Source: Pedobacter sp. HMWF019 (lineage in GTDB: Bacteria > Bacteroidota > Bacteroidia > Sphingobacteriales > Sphingobacteriaceae). Taken from it: a stretch of 64,000 nucleotides of DNA. The stretch is taken from positions 19,139 to 83,138 of the forward strand of contig NZ_QAIL01000086.1 of the NCBI RefSeq assembly GCF_003061025.1. The letters run 5' to 3'. Shown one piece after another: positions 1 to 7,767 of the stretch. A model generated the notes under the pieces. It was not told the DNA's origin and ran no database searches. It saw nothing but the letters and a program-made list of their open reading frames with translations. Positions within the stretch are counted from its first letter, which is position 1, and each line of letters starts with the position of its first letter. Position numbers and translations under genes: made by a program.

Positions 1-1160
1 CACGGACAAGCAATGACCAGTACAGTAACCATAGCCATTAAGCCATGGGTAAAACCTGTAGCGCCACCAAAAATCATCCAGGCGCCAAGCGTAAGTATCG
101 CGATAAAAATGACCACAGGAACAAATATACCTGCAATCCGGTCAACCAACTTCTGCACCGGCGCTTTAGAACCTTGTGCATCCTGTACCAGTTTAATAAT
201 TTGGGCCAGCATGGTCTCTTCACCTACCTTTTCCGCCTGAAACAGAAAACTCCCTTTCTGGTTAATAGTTCCTGCGAATACCTTTGCTCCTGTTTCTTTC
301 AATACCGCAACAGGCTCTCCTGTAATCATGCTTTCATCTACATAAGAACTCCCATCATAGAGCACGCCGTCAACCGGAATTTTTTCTCCAGGGCGCACCC
401 TAAGTTTATCCTCTTGACGGACCTGAGCCACAGGCACTTCCTGCTCACCTGCCTCCGTAATCAAATGAACTGTTTTAGGCTGTAAACCAATTAGTTTCTT
501 AATCGCAGTTGAAGTATTAGATTTAGCATTTTCCTCCAATAATTTACCCAGCATGATAAACACGATTACTACCGCAGCAGCTTCAAAATAAACATGTGGG
601 TGCAGCCCTCGGGAATGCCAAAAATCAGGATAAAAAGTATTGAATACACTAAATAGCCAGGCAATACCCGTACTTAAAGCTACCAAAGTATCCATATTCG
701 CCATTCCGTGTTTGGCTTGCTTCCAGGCATTGACAAAGAAGTTTTTGCCAAACACAAAAAGAACAGGTGTCGACAGTACCAGCATCATATAATTAGCATA
801 CGGCATATCCATCAGAAACATACCAATAATGACCACGGGTAATGCCAGTACAGCCGCAGCAATTGTTCGTTTTTTTAAAGCGCTATAGTTTTCAGACTGC
901 AAGGCCTCCTGCTTCTCTTTTGCGCCCTCCACATCCAGGATAAGATCATAACCTACAGACTGCACGGCGGTTTTAAATGCTTCAGGTTCGGTTTCCTGTG
1001 GATAATAATTTACCTTAACCTGTTGCGTAGCATAATTGACCTCTGCTCCAGTAACTCCTGGCAATGCCGCGATAATAGACTGTACGCTAACGGCACATCC
1101 TGCACAGGTCATACCCAGTACAGGAAGTGATAAAGTTTGTATAGATGCGTGCTCCGACAT
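1..1160 (-). CDS. copA: Copper-type heavy-metal P1B ATPase, N-terminal part (cut by window edge)
   Basis: Likely exports Cu(I) or a related soft metal across the inner membrane using ATP. The open frame starts at ATG 1160 and leaves the window at base 1. The N-terminus carries a heavy-metal-associated domain with GMTCAGC (Cys19 and Cys22), then paired membrane helices and an actuator domain with TGEP near residue 280. The visible protein ends inside the sixth-helix CP(C) motif, ACP being the last complete residues, so the phosphorylation and ATP-binding domains lie outside. A TATCTTTG box stands 20 bases upstream. The single HMA domain and CPC-type motif favour a CopA-like copper pump, but silver specificity cannot be excluded. 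Confidence 0.92.
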   Translation of the reverse strand, partial: MSEHASIQTLSLPVLGMTCAGCAVSVQSIIAALPGVTGAEVNYATQQVKVNYYPQETEPEAFKTAVQSVGYDLILDVEGAKEKQEALQSENYSALKKRTIAAAVLALPVVIIGMFLMDMPYANYMMLVLSTPVLFVFGKNFFVNAWKQAKHGMANMDTLVALSTGIAWLFSVFNTFYPDFWHSRGLHPHVYFEAAAVVIVFIMLGKLLEENAKSNTSTAIKKLIGLQPKTVHLITEAGEQEVPVAQVRQEDKLRVRPGEKIPVDGVLYDGSSYVDESMITGEPVAVLKETGAKVFAGTINQKGSFLFQAEKVGEETMLAQIIKLVQDAQGSKAPVQKLVDRIAGIFVPVVIFIAILTLGAWMIFGGATGFTHGLMAMVTVLVIACP

Positions 1161-1179
1161 GATTTTAAATTTTATATCA

Positions 1180-1187
1180 CAAAGATA
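1180..1187 (-). promoter_or_regulatory. Promoter -7 box of the copper ATPase gene
   Basis: The minus strand reads TATCTTTG, matching the Bacteroidota -7 consensus TAnnTTTG, with about 20 bases to the start codon. No clear TTTG -33 element lies at the expected spacing. Confidence 0.5.
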
Positions 1188-1229
1188 CCACCTCAAAACT
1201 GCCCGCACTTACATCCTGTTGCGGTATTT

Positions 1230-2165
1230 TTATATAATTAGAATAGCTCCTAACGCAGCCATAGAGATAAATAACCATAAAGAGACCCCCTGGAGCAAAG
1301 GCCTGAACCCAACTGATTTGATCACTGCCAAAGACAAACCACTCCCAATGAAGAAAAGTGTTAACGTAAGGCCAGCTTTAGAGGCCATCAGCAAATAAGG
1401 AGTCCAGGGATGAATCTGTGTAAAATAAGTATTAGCCAGCATGGCCATGACAAATAAACCTATAAAATAAGGGATTTGAATCTTAGCCTTTGCAGTTTTA
1501 AAGAGCATTGCTGTACCTAATGCTACAGGAATGATCCATAGAGCCCTGGCCAGTTTAACTGTAGTTGCAATTTGAAGGGCTTCATTTCCATATTTACTTG
1601 CCGCTCCTACTACAGAGCTGGTATCATGTATTGCAATAGCACACCACATTCCAAATTGAGTCTGAGAAAGATTAAAAATATGGCCAATTACAGGAAAAAT
1701 AAATAAAGCCACAGAATTCAATATAAAGACTGTTCCTAAGGCTACAGAAATCTGTTTCTCATTGGCTTTCATTACCGGAGAAAGTGCTGCAATAGCACTT
1801 CCGCCGCAAATCGCTGTACCGGCAGAGATGAGAAAAGAGGTTTTGGGATTAATTTTCAGGAGTTTCATGAGCAAATAGCCAAATCCCAGAATACTGGTTA
1901 TAGAAACAATGGTAAAAAGAAAACCTTCCATCCCTACTTTCATGGCAGTATATACGTTCATACCAAAACCTAATCCCACTACAGAGATCTTAAGCAAAAG
2001 CTGCGTAGCTTTCTGATTGAAAACCGGTAAAGGATGGTCCGCAATTTGTGCAAAGAAAATCCCGAGTAGTAAGGCCAATGGTGGAGACATCCAGGGGAGT
2101 AAACAGACAATAGCACAGCAGAAATATAGAAATTTCGGAAACGATGGGTGTTGTATAAGCTTCAT
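1230..2165 (-). CDS. YeiH family putative sulfate exporter (UPF0324)
   Basis: A 311-residue polytopic membrane protein with about nine to ten hydrophobic helices and the glycine-rich stretches typical of YeiH (for example SAGTAICGGSAIAA near residue 115, and HDTSSVVGAA near 180). The family is annotated as putative sulfate exporters, and the substrate is not proven. It follows a LysR gene on the same strand, the arrangement seen for yeiE-yeiH and many homologues, which suggests that the regulator controls it. It has its own TAATTTTG box upstream. Length is normal for the family. Confidence 0.88.
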   Translation of the reverse strand: MKLIQHPSFPKFLYFCCAIVCLLPWMSPPLALLLGIFFAQIADHPLPVFNQKATQLLLKISVVGLGFGMNVYTAMKVGMEGFLFTIVSITSILGFGYLLMKLLKINPKTSFLISAGTAICGGSAIAALSPVMKANEKQISVALGTVFILNSVALFIFPVIGHIFNLSQTQFGMWCAIAIHDTSSVVGAASKYGNEALQIATTVKLARALWIIPVALGTAMLFKTAKAKIQIPYFIGLFVMAMLANTYFTQIHPWTPYLLMASKAGLTLTLFFIGSGLSLAVIKSVGFRPLLQGVSLWLFISMAALGAILII

Positions 2166-2184
2166 TTTGTTGTTTTTTATGAAG

Positions 2185-2192
2185 CAAAATTA
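2185..2192 (-). promoter_or_regulatory. Promoter -7 box of the yeiH-like gene
   Basis: TAATTTTG on the minus strand, 19 bases before the YeiH start codon, fits TAnnTTTG. It lies between the LysR stop and the YeiH start, so the transporter can be transcribed separately from its regulator. Confidence 0.45.
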
Positions 2193-2239
2193 CCTCAGTA
2201 AAGCTTTGGAAGCATATTCCTATAACTGATCAGCCATAA

Positions 2240-3133
2240 CTACAGGTTATGCAGCTGCCTGGAATAGCGCATAAAAATTTCGGCTAAGCCGTCGGCTTTT
2301 CCTTTAAGATGAATAAAGTAAAAGTTCCGTTCTATGCTGAGATCCTTTACCTCCACAACCCGCAATACACCTGTTTGCAGTTCTTTCAAAACAGAATGTA
2401 TCGAGAGAAAAGCCAGTGCACCAGAGTGGACCAGATAGGACTTAATACTTTCAGTACCACCCAATTCCATTTCCACTGGAAGATCGGCAAGCTTAATACC
2501 AAGTGTTTTCAGCGCGTGATCTATAACTTCAAGTGTTCCAGAGCCCTGCTCCCTAAGGACGAATGCATATTGTTGTAACTGCGCCGCTTCCAGTTCTCCT
2601 TGCTTGGCCAGCGGATGATCTTTACCACAGACCAGTACGATTTCATCTTTAATAAACTCGGTGTACTGGATTTCCTGATTTTTTGATTTTCCTTCTACAA
2701 TACCGAGTTCAATATCTTTGTCGAGCAGGTATTTTTCAATTTGTTCGGTATTGCCGCTAATCAGCTTAAGCTGAATATCGCTGAATTTCCTCCTGAATTT
2801 AGCCAACATGGGCGCAATAACGTATTGCGCGATAGTGGTGCTTGCACCCAGATGCAAACTCCCCTCCTTTTTATGCACCAGAGCATTCATTTCAAAATCA
2901 ATGGTTCTGTAAATAGCGAACAAAGTCTCCGCATGTTCCAGCAGCAATTGGCCAGCAGCCGTGAGCTGTATGTTATTGCCTTTTCTTTCAAACAGTTTAT
3001 TCTGGTATTGTTGTTCCAGCTCATGGATATGTTTCGTTACCGCTGGCTGGGTAATAAATAAAGCTGCAGCAGCCTTGGTAAAGCTCAATCTTTTTGCCAC
3101 TGTATAAAAAACCTCTAACCTGAAATCTGCCAT
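2240..3133 (-). CDS. LysR family transcriptional regulator
   Basis: A 297-residue LysR-type regulator. Residues 1-60 form the winged helix-turn-helix (LSFTKAAAALFITQPAVTKHI is the recognition region), followed by a linker helix and a periplasmic-binding-like effector domain to the C-terminus. It lies just upstream of the YeiH-type transporter on the same strand, so control of that gene is the natural inference. In characterised relatives (CysB, CysL, YeiE) effectors are often sulfur or anion metabolites; the ligand here is unknown. A TATTTTTG promoter box stands upstream. Confidence 0.9.
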   Translation of the reverse strand: MADFRLEVFYTVAKRLSFTKAAAALFITQPAVTKHIHELEQQYQNKLFERKGNNIQLTAAGQLLLEHAETLFAIYRTIDFEMNALVHKKEGSLHLGASTTIAQYVIAPMLAKFRRKFSDIQLKLISGNTEQIEKYLLDKDIELGIVEGKSKNQEIQYTEFIKDEIVLVCGKDHPLAKQGELEAAQLQQYAFVLREQGSGTLEVIDHALKTLGIKLADLPVEMELGGTESIKSYLVHSGALAFLSIHSVLKELQTGVLRVVEVKDLSIERNFYFIHLKGKADGLAEIFMRYSRQLHNL

Positions 3134-3155
3134 GCGTTTTACGTTGATTCTGACC

Positions 3156-3163
3156 CAAAAATA
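3156..3163 (-). promoter_or_regulatory. Promoter -7 box of the lysR gene
   Basis: TATTTTTG on the minus strand, 22 bases before the LysR ATG at 3133, fits TAnnTTTG. The rest of 3134-3383 shows nothing else recognisable. Confidence 0.4.
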
Positions 3164-3383
3164 CGCTTTTTAGAATTCTTTAAGGCTAAATTCACAAAAT
3201 GGGCGGATCAGTACAATCCCTTCTCCAGGTCCAGCAGCCATTGTTAGTTCCATTATTCTTCTTCTAATGACAAAACTATTATCCTATTTAAGACCGGACA
3301 ACCGGAAACTTGACAAGTATTTAAATAATACCCATGAAATCATCGCAATAGTGCTATAAAAACACATATTAATTAAATTATCC

Positions 3384-4028
3384 TCACTTAGAATTCTTAG
3401 GTAAAATCAAAGCCATATTAACCGCCTCAGCCAACTGTGCATCAAGATCAGCTGCAGTTAGCAAATTACTCGGAGAAGTAGTCTTTAGTGCAGCGAATCG
3501 AGTCACATTTAAATTAGAAGCATCTCTCTTTTCGGATACATGACGGTCTGCCGATCCACTTAATTTCAAATAAGAATCATCTTTAATCACAGTATAAAGA
3601 TCTTGCGCAACCACCTTAACATCAATTTTTGCCTGATTTTCCGCAAAAACCTGGAGTACAGGAACAGTAAAACAACCACTTGTTTTTACAATAGCATTTT
3701 CAGAAGCATCAATCCTCATCAGGTTTTTAACTGTCAGATAAACAAATGACGGCTGGCTACTTTCAGAACGAATGAATAATTTACTTCCGTTTCTTTTTAA
3801 ATATACTTTAGCCTCTGACTGGCCAGTTTCCACACGAATTTTCTCCTGGTCCCCCTGTCTTAGATAAATGGTTACATTTCCTATTACCCTGATCATTGAC
3901 GTACCAGACACCACAGAAGCTATGGTTGTTTTTGTATTAGCCTCCTGAGCAGAAGTATTAAACGCAGAAGAAGTTAAAATAACAGCTGTTAAAGCAGTTG
4001 CGAATAAGGTTTTGATAGCAGTTTTCAT
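3384..4028 (-). CDS. Secreted DUF2807 (GIN domain) protein
   Basis: A 214-residue secreted protein. The start chosen is ATG 4028, because translation from there gives a clean signal peptide (MKTAIKTLF, hydrophobic core, SAFNTSA-QEA cleavage); the frame upstream of it is open but shows no such signal. The mature part is a run of short beta-strands with IDASENAIVKTSG, the pattern of the parallel-beta-helix GIN/DUF2807 fold described in Bacteroidota as a putative auto-transporter adhesin head. The repeats are short and degenerate. Its role is unknown; a cell-envelope location is inferred. It appears to be monocistronic. Confidence 0.65.
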   Translation of the reverse strand: MKTAIKTLFATALTAVILTSSAFNTSAQEANTKTTIASVVSGTSMIRVIGNVTIYLRQGDQEKIRVETGQSEAKVYLKRNGSKLFIRSESSQPSFVYLTVKNLMRIDASENAIVKTSGCFTVPVLQVFAENQAKIDVKVVAQDLYTVIKDDSYLKLSGSADRHVSEKRDASNLNVTRFAALKTTSPSNLLTAADLDAQLAEAVNMALILPKNSK

Positions 4029-4414
4029 ATCTGTATGTTTTAAGTTTTTTTTAATTCTCTTTGTACATAAGACACCCTCAAACCGGGAACGTTTCACCGG
4101 TTTTATCGCTATTAGACCAACAGGACTGTAACCATCGACGAACAGTCATATATTCACGACCAGCTCAGCCTTTTCTTGTTGGCTTCCTCTCAAAATCATC
4201 CATGACCAAATAATAAAGTGCTTGATATCTGCAATTTGCCAGAGAAAATTTCACCCTGCTGATGAGGCGGCCTCAGAGATCTGCGAGCTTCTTTAGCCCG
4301 CCTGATATCGTCTGCCCCGAAGCAGCAACGTGAAATTGTCAATTTTCAAAATTAAAGGAACAACCACGTAGGGGTAAAACCTGAGTTTGTTGTCACACAC
4401 CAAAAATAGAACAA
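4029..4414. other. Intergenic region without a recognised gene
   Basis: This gap lies between divergent genes. It contains one 7-bp inverted repeat, AAACCGG/CCGGTTT, at 4080-4103 close to the DUF2807 start, and a short unrecognised open stretch on the minus strand. No RNA gene, operator series or promoter of the TAnnTTTG type could be supported. Confidence 0.4.
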
Positions 4415-5437
4415 ATGAAATCTTTACTTTACTACAAACAACCACTATCCTTTCGTTTTAAAACCATAGCAAGCGGCATTATAATTTCATTAACCGTGTT
4501 TTCACTACAAGCACAAGACCGAAAACGCACCAAGGTACACATTGGGCTGGTCTATCCGGTAAGCAGTAACGGCAGCAAGGCCGGACTGGACACCAATAAC
4601 CTTTCCCTGAACCTGATTGCCGGACTATCCGCAGCAGAAGAAGGCGTTGCCGTGGCTGGCCTGAGTAATATAGTCCGTGATCACTCCAAAGGTATACTGG
4701 TTGCAGGATTCTCCAACCACGTTCGTTATTGTGCTGAGGGCACAACAGTATCGGGCTTTCTGAACTCTTATGGCTCAGGGAAGGGTGTTGCCGTAGCTGG
4801 CTTTGCAAATATTTCCGGCGATATGAATGGCCTGCAACTAGCCGGTTTCATGAACAAAGCCGGTAATACCTCTACCCAGATCTCCGGATTTATGAATATA
4901 GCAAAAAAGGTTAAAGGTGCCCAGATCTCTGCCTTTATGAACGTAGCCGACAGCTCGGACTATCCAATTGGCTTTTTAAACCTGATTAAAAACGGCGAAA
5001 AAAGCATCAGTGCCAGTATAGACGATAACCAAACCTTGCTGCTATCCTTCCGTTCTGGTGGAAAATTCCTCTATGGAATACTGGGTATAGGGTATAATGT
5101 TAAAAATGATAAAGAGGTTTATGCCTTTGAGGCCGGTCTGGGTGCACATTTGCTACATTACAATACCTTTCGACTCAATTTGGAGCTGGCTTCAACAGGT
5201 CTAACGCGCTTTAAAAGCGAAGGAACCTTTAAATCCTCCATCAGGGTACTTCCAGCCTGGAGAGTCAGTTCCCGTATAGAGCTTTTCGGGGGCCCGTCAC
5301 TCAACCTGATCAATGCAGATAGTGAAGAAGGAAGGGACATGGTTCACAGTTACATGAGAAGATGGGACAGCAGCAACAGCAGCCGGTTTACCGGGCTTTA
5401 CCTCGGTTACATCGCTGGAGTACAAGTCTTATTCTAG
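4415..5437 (+). CDS. Surface-repeat protein with AGxxN-type repeats (LA_2272-like)
   Basis: A 340-residue exported protein. Residues 1-35 are a signal peptide ending LQAQ. Residues about 70-190 hold six to seven imperfect repeats of about 20 residues built on a (V/I/L)AGF(S/M)N core (VAVAGLSN, LVAGFSN, VAVAGFAN, LQLAGFMN), consistent with a beta-solenoid or a stacked-strand surface repeat. The remaining 150 residues alternate in a beta-barrel-like way and end in QVLF, a terminal aromatic typical of outer-membrane proteins. The gene at 7767-9530 carries the same repeat and C-terminal module, so the two are paralogues. Function unknown; an outer-membrane location is inferred. Confidence 0.7.
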   Translation: MKSLLYYKQPLSFRFKTIASGIIISLTVFSLQAQDRKRTKVHIGLVYPVSSNGSKAGLDTNNLSLNLIAGLSAAEEGVAVAGLSNIVRDHSKGILVAGFSNHVRYCAEGTTVSGFLNSYGSGKGVAVAGFANISGDMNGLQLAGFMNKAGNTSTQISGFMNIAKKVKGAQISAFMNVADSSDYPIGFLNLIKNGEKSISASIDDNQTLLLSFRSGGKFLYGILGIGYNVKNDKEVYAFEAGLGAHLLHYNTFRLNLELASTGLTRFKSEGTFKSSIRVLPAWRVSSRIELFGGPSLNLINADSEEGRDMVHSYMRRWDSSNSSRFTGLYLGYIAGVQVLF

Positions 5438-5475
5438 TAGCTGGTCCGGATTTTCCAAATAAACCTAGAGATCTT

Positions 5476-6135
5476 ATGTTATCAAGAGCAGAAAAAAAAG
5501 AGAAGAAAGTCATTAGATTTACATCAGTGTGCACAGGATATCTGCTGATGAAACTCATCTTGTTCTGTACAGTAAACAGAGACAAGCTCTACAGAAAAAA
5601 ACGGACCTTACAAAACAGGAATGCCTGGGAGGAGATCATCAAGATTATTGGTCTAACACTTTTGATGTGCACTTCCATAGTTGAACAAGCCTATCCAAAA
5701 GAACTCCGAAAATCTATAATAGAAACTGATGCCTGCACAATTATCTACGAATTGAATTATAATGCAGATGGTACCCTATGTAGTAAGGAACCGGTAAAGA
5801 GCAGCCTCACCAGGTATTCCGACACCGGTAAAAGAAGAGCGCTAAGTCCCGCGGAAAGAAAATACGCCTATGGGCTATTGACCCGGCCAATTGGAAATGA
5901 TGAATATGAAATCCGCTTGATCGCCTATAAACAATTACCCCTGTATTTAAAAAAATCAGTAACAGATCACCAGTACAGAATTTATATAAAGGACCAAGGC
6001 CAAGACCATCTGTTAAAAAGGGTTTTTGTGAGTATGGATGAACACTTTCGCTGGTTTCCGATGATTCGTTACATAGACCTGATACCCATTCAAAACAGCA
6101 ATGGAAAAGAAATTTTACAAAGGATTAATATATAA
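5476..6135 (+). CDS. Unknown protein with two hydrophobic segments
   Basis: I do not recognise this protein. The frame is open from 5362, but the first 38 codons overlap the preceding gene, so ATG 5476 is preferred (219 residues). It has a lysine-rich N-terminus, a hydrophobic segment around residues 15-32 and another around residues 55-68, then a soluble part with no known motif. It sits between the surface-repeat gene and the ECF sigma factor, all on the plus strand, which suggests membership of that block. The sigma gene has its own promoter downstream. The start codon is uncertain. Confidence 0.5.
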   Translation: MLSRAEKKEKKVIRFTSVCTGYLLMKLILFCTVNRDKLYRKKRTLQNRNAWEEIIKIIGLTLLMCTSIVEQAYPKELRKSIIETDACTIIYELNYNADGTLCSKEPVKSSLTRYSDTGKRRALSPAERKYAYGLLTRPIGNDEYEIRLIAYKQLPLYLKKSVTDHQYRIYIKDQGQDHLLKRVFVSMDEHFRWFPMIRYIDLIPIQNSNGKEILQRINI

Positions 6136-6165
6136 AAACCAGGTTCAAAGATACCACAGTACAAA

Positions 6166-6196
6166 TTGCTGCAGCAATGAAATTCTGATATCTTTG
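6166..6196 (+). promoter_or_regulatory. Promoter of the ECF sigma/FecR/STN-repeat operon
   Basis: TTG at 6166-6168, a 20-base spacer, then TATCTTTG at 6189-6196. This matches the Bacteroidota housekeeping promoter (TTTG, about 19 bases, TAnnTTTG). The predicted transcript start is near 6201, giving a leader of about 12 bases to the GTG start at 6213. Confidence 0.55.
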
Positions 6197-6212
6197 AACA
6201 ACAATTAAAAAA

Positions 6213-6797
6213 GTGGAATTAACTAAAAGCACCAGCCGGCCGGCCCCTAGTCTGTATGATGACCAGGCCTTTGAAAAGTTATTCAAAGACCATTACAAAG
6301 CCCTGCATGTTTATGTCAATACGATGATCAGAGACGATGAAATGGCAGAAGAAATTGTACAGAACATGTTTATGAGGTTTTGGGAGAAACGTGAATTGCT
6401 AAATATTGACCTTTCTGTAAAAGCATATTTGTACAAATGCGTATACAACGATACCCTGAATTACCTGAAACACCAGAAGGTCAAAGCCCGTTACCAGGAA
6501 CATGCGGCTTTCAGCCTGAACTATAGTGAACCTGCCTCGCATAAGGCAGAATTGAATGAGCTGGAATGGAAGCTTCAGGAAGCGCTGAAAGACCTGCCTG
6601 AACAATGCAGGACTATTTTCCAAATGAGCCGTTTTGAGGAACTAAAATACAGGGAAATTGCAGAACAGCTTGGACTGTCTATTAAGACAATCGAAAACCA
6701 AATGGGAAAAGCCTTAAGGATCTTAAGGTTGAAATTAGTAGATTTTTTAGCCCTTATTTTAATAGGGATCATATTTTATAAAGATTTTTTGAATTAG
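6213..6797 (+). CDS. ECF RNA polymerase sigma factor (FecI-like)
   Basis: A 194-residue extracytoplasmic-function sigma factor. Region 2 lies at residues about 20-85 (FEKLFKDHYKALHVYV, then EIVQNMFMRFWEK) and region 4 at about 125-175 (LPEQCRTIFQMSRFEE, YREIAEQLGLSIKTIENQM). The start is GTG 6213; no in-frame ATG precedes region 2. One base separates it from the FecR gene, so the two are co-transcribed and FecR should hold this factor inactive. The C-terminus ends in a hydrophobic tail (ALILIGIIFYKDFLN), seen in several Bacteroidota FecI-like factors. Confidence 0.93.
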   Translation: MELTKSTSRPAPSLYDDQAFEKLFKDHYKALHVYVNTMIRDDEMAEEIVQNMFMRFWEKRELLNIDLSVKAYLYKCVYNDTLNYLKHQKVKARYQEHAAFSLNYSEPASHKAELNELEWKLQEALKDLPEQCRTIFQMSRFEELKYREIAEQLGLSIKTIENQMGKALRILRLKLVDFLALILIGIIFYKDFLN

Positions 6798-6798
6798 G

Positions 6799-7767
6799 AT
6801 GAGCACGACGGACGAACTTTTAGTAAAGTTTTTATTAAACGAAACCAGCACCGAAGAAAACACCGAGGTGCAGCAGTGGATAGATCAAGATCCAGCTAAC
6901 AAATCGTATTTTGAGCATTTTTCCAGAATCTGGGAAACCAGTAAAAGATTGGAACGGACAAGCACGGTAGATGAGGAAGCAGCATGGTTGAAGTTTAAGG
7001 TGAAAACAACAGCAAACAAACCTGAAACTAAGGTAATCCCCTTAAAACAGAAAAACTATGCATGGCTGAAAATTGCCGCTGTTTTTCTACTGGCCGCTGG
7101 TGCCTGGGGTGCCTGGAGCCTATTTGGTGAGGGATCTTATGTACGTGTAGAAGCAGGCCAGCAAGTCCTGGTCAAAACTTTGCCGGATGGTTCTGTGCTT
7201 ACCCTGAACAAACGCTCTGTATTGAGTTTTGTCGGCAACTTTAAAGAGCACCGCAGTATTCATTTGCAACAAGGTGATGTATTTTTCAGTGTTACCCCAA
7301 ATAAGAAAAAACCTTTCATTATAGAAGCCCATAAGGTAGCTATAAAAGTAGTAGGCACCTCATTTAATGTAAAACATTCGGGCAAACAAACCGAAGTTAT
7401 CGTAGAAACAGGTATCGTTAAGGTAAGTTATAAAAATGAGCAGGTAGAACTACATCCGGGAGAAAAAGTGAGCATATCCGAAGAAAATGATGCCCTGACC
7501 AAACAGCAAAACACTGATCAGCTGTACAATTATTACCGCAGCAGATTGTTTGTCCTGCAAAATACATCACTCTCTTCTGCTGCGACAACGTTGAACGATG
7601 CCTATCAGGCTAATGTGGTTATTGAAGACCCAAAAGTTCAACAACTAACACTAAGTACCACGTTAAAACTGGACAATTCACTGGATTATAATTTAGGGAT
7701 CATTTGCAAATCTTTAAATCTTAAAACAACAAGCAGTCAGGGCAAGATCCTGTTGTCCAACCGCTAA
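6799..7767 (+). CDS. FecR family anti-sigma factor
   Basis: A 322-residue single-pass membrane regulator. The N-terminal cytoplasmic part (about 1-90) should bind the sigma factor; a helix at about 92-112 (IAAVFLLAAGAWGAW) crosses the inner membrane; residues about 125-225 are the periplasmic FecR domain (LPDGSVLTLNKRS, VGTSFNVKHS) and the C-terminus is a DUF4974-like domain. In classic systems the periplasmic part receives a signal from the STN domain of a TonB receptor. Here the next gene supplies an STN domain attached to surface repeats instead. The stop codon overlaps the next ATG by one base. Confidence 0.92.
   Translation: MSTTDELLVKFLLNETSTEENTEVQQWIDQDPANKSYFEHFSRIWETSKRLERTSTVDEEAAWLKFKVKTTANKPETKVIPLKQKNYAWLKIAAVFLLAAGAWGAWSLFGEGSYVRVEAGQQVLVKTLPDGSVLTLNKRSVLSFVGNFKEHRSIHLQQGDVFFSVTPNKKKPFIIEAHKVAIKVVGTSFNVKHSGKQTEVIVETGIVKVSYKNEQVELHPGEKVSISEENDALTKQQNTDQLYNYYRSRLFVLQNTSLSSAATTLNDAYQANVVIEDPKVQQLTLSTTLKLDNSLDYNLGIICKSLNLKTTSSQGKILLSNR

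Noticed and set aside
45..485. Open frame of 146 codons on the plus strand
   Set aside because: It is the reverse shadow of the copper ATPase, whose frame has clear HMA and TGEP motifs.
5362..5475. Longer start for the unknown protein at 5476
   Set aside because: It would overlap the preceding gene by 76 bases and yields a Gln/Arg-rich stretch that looks like out-of-frame translation.
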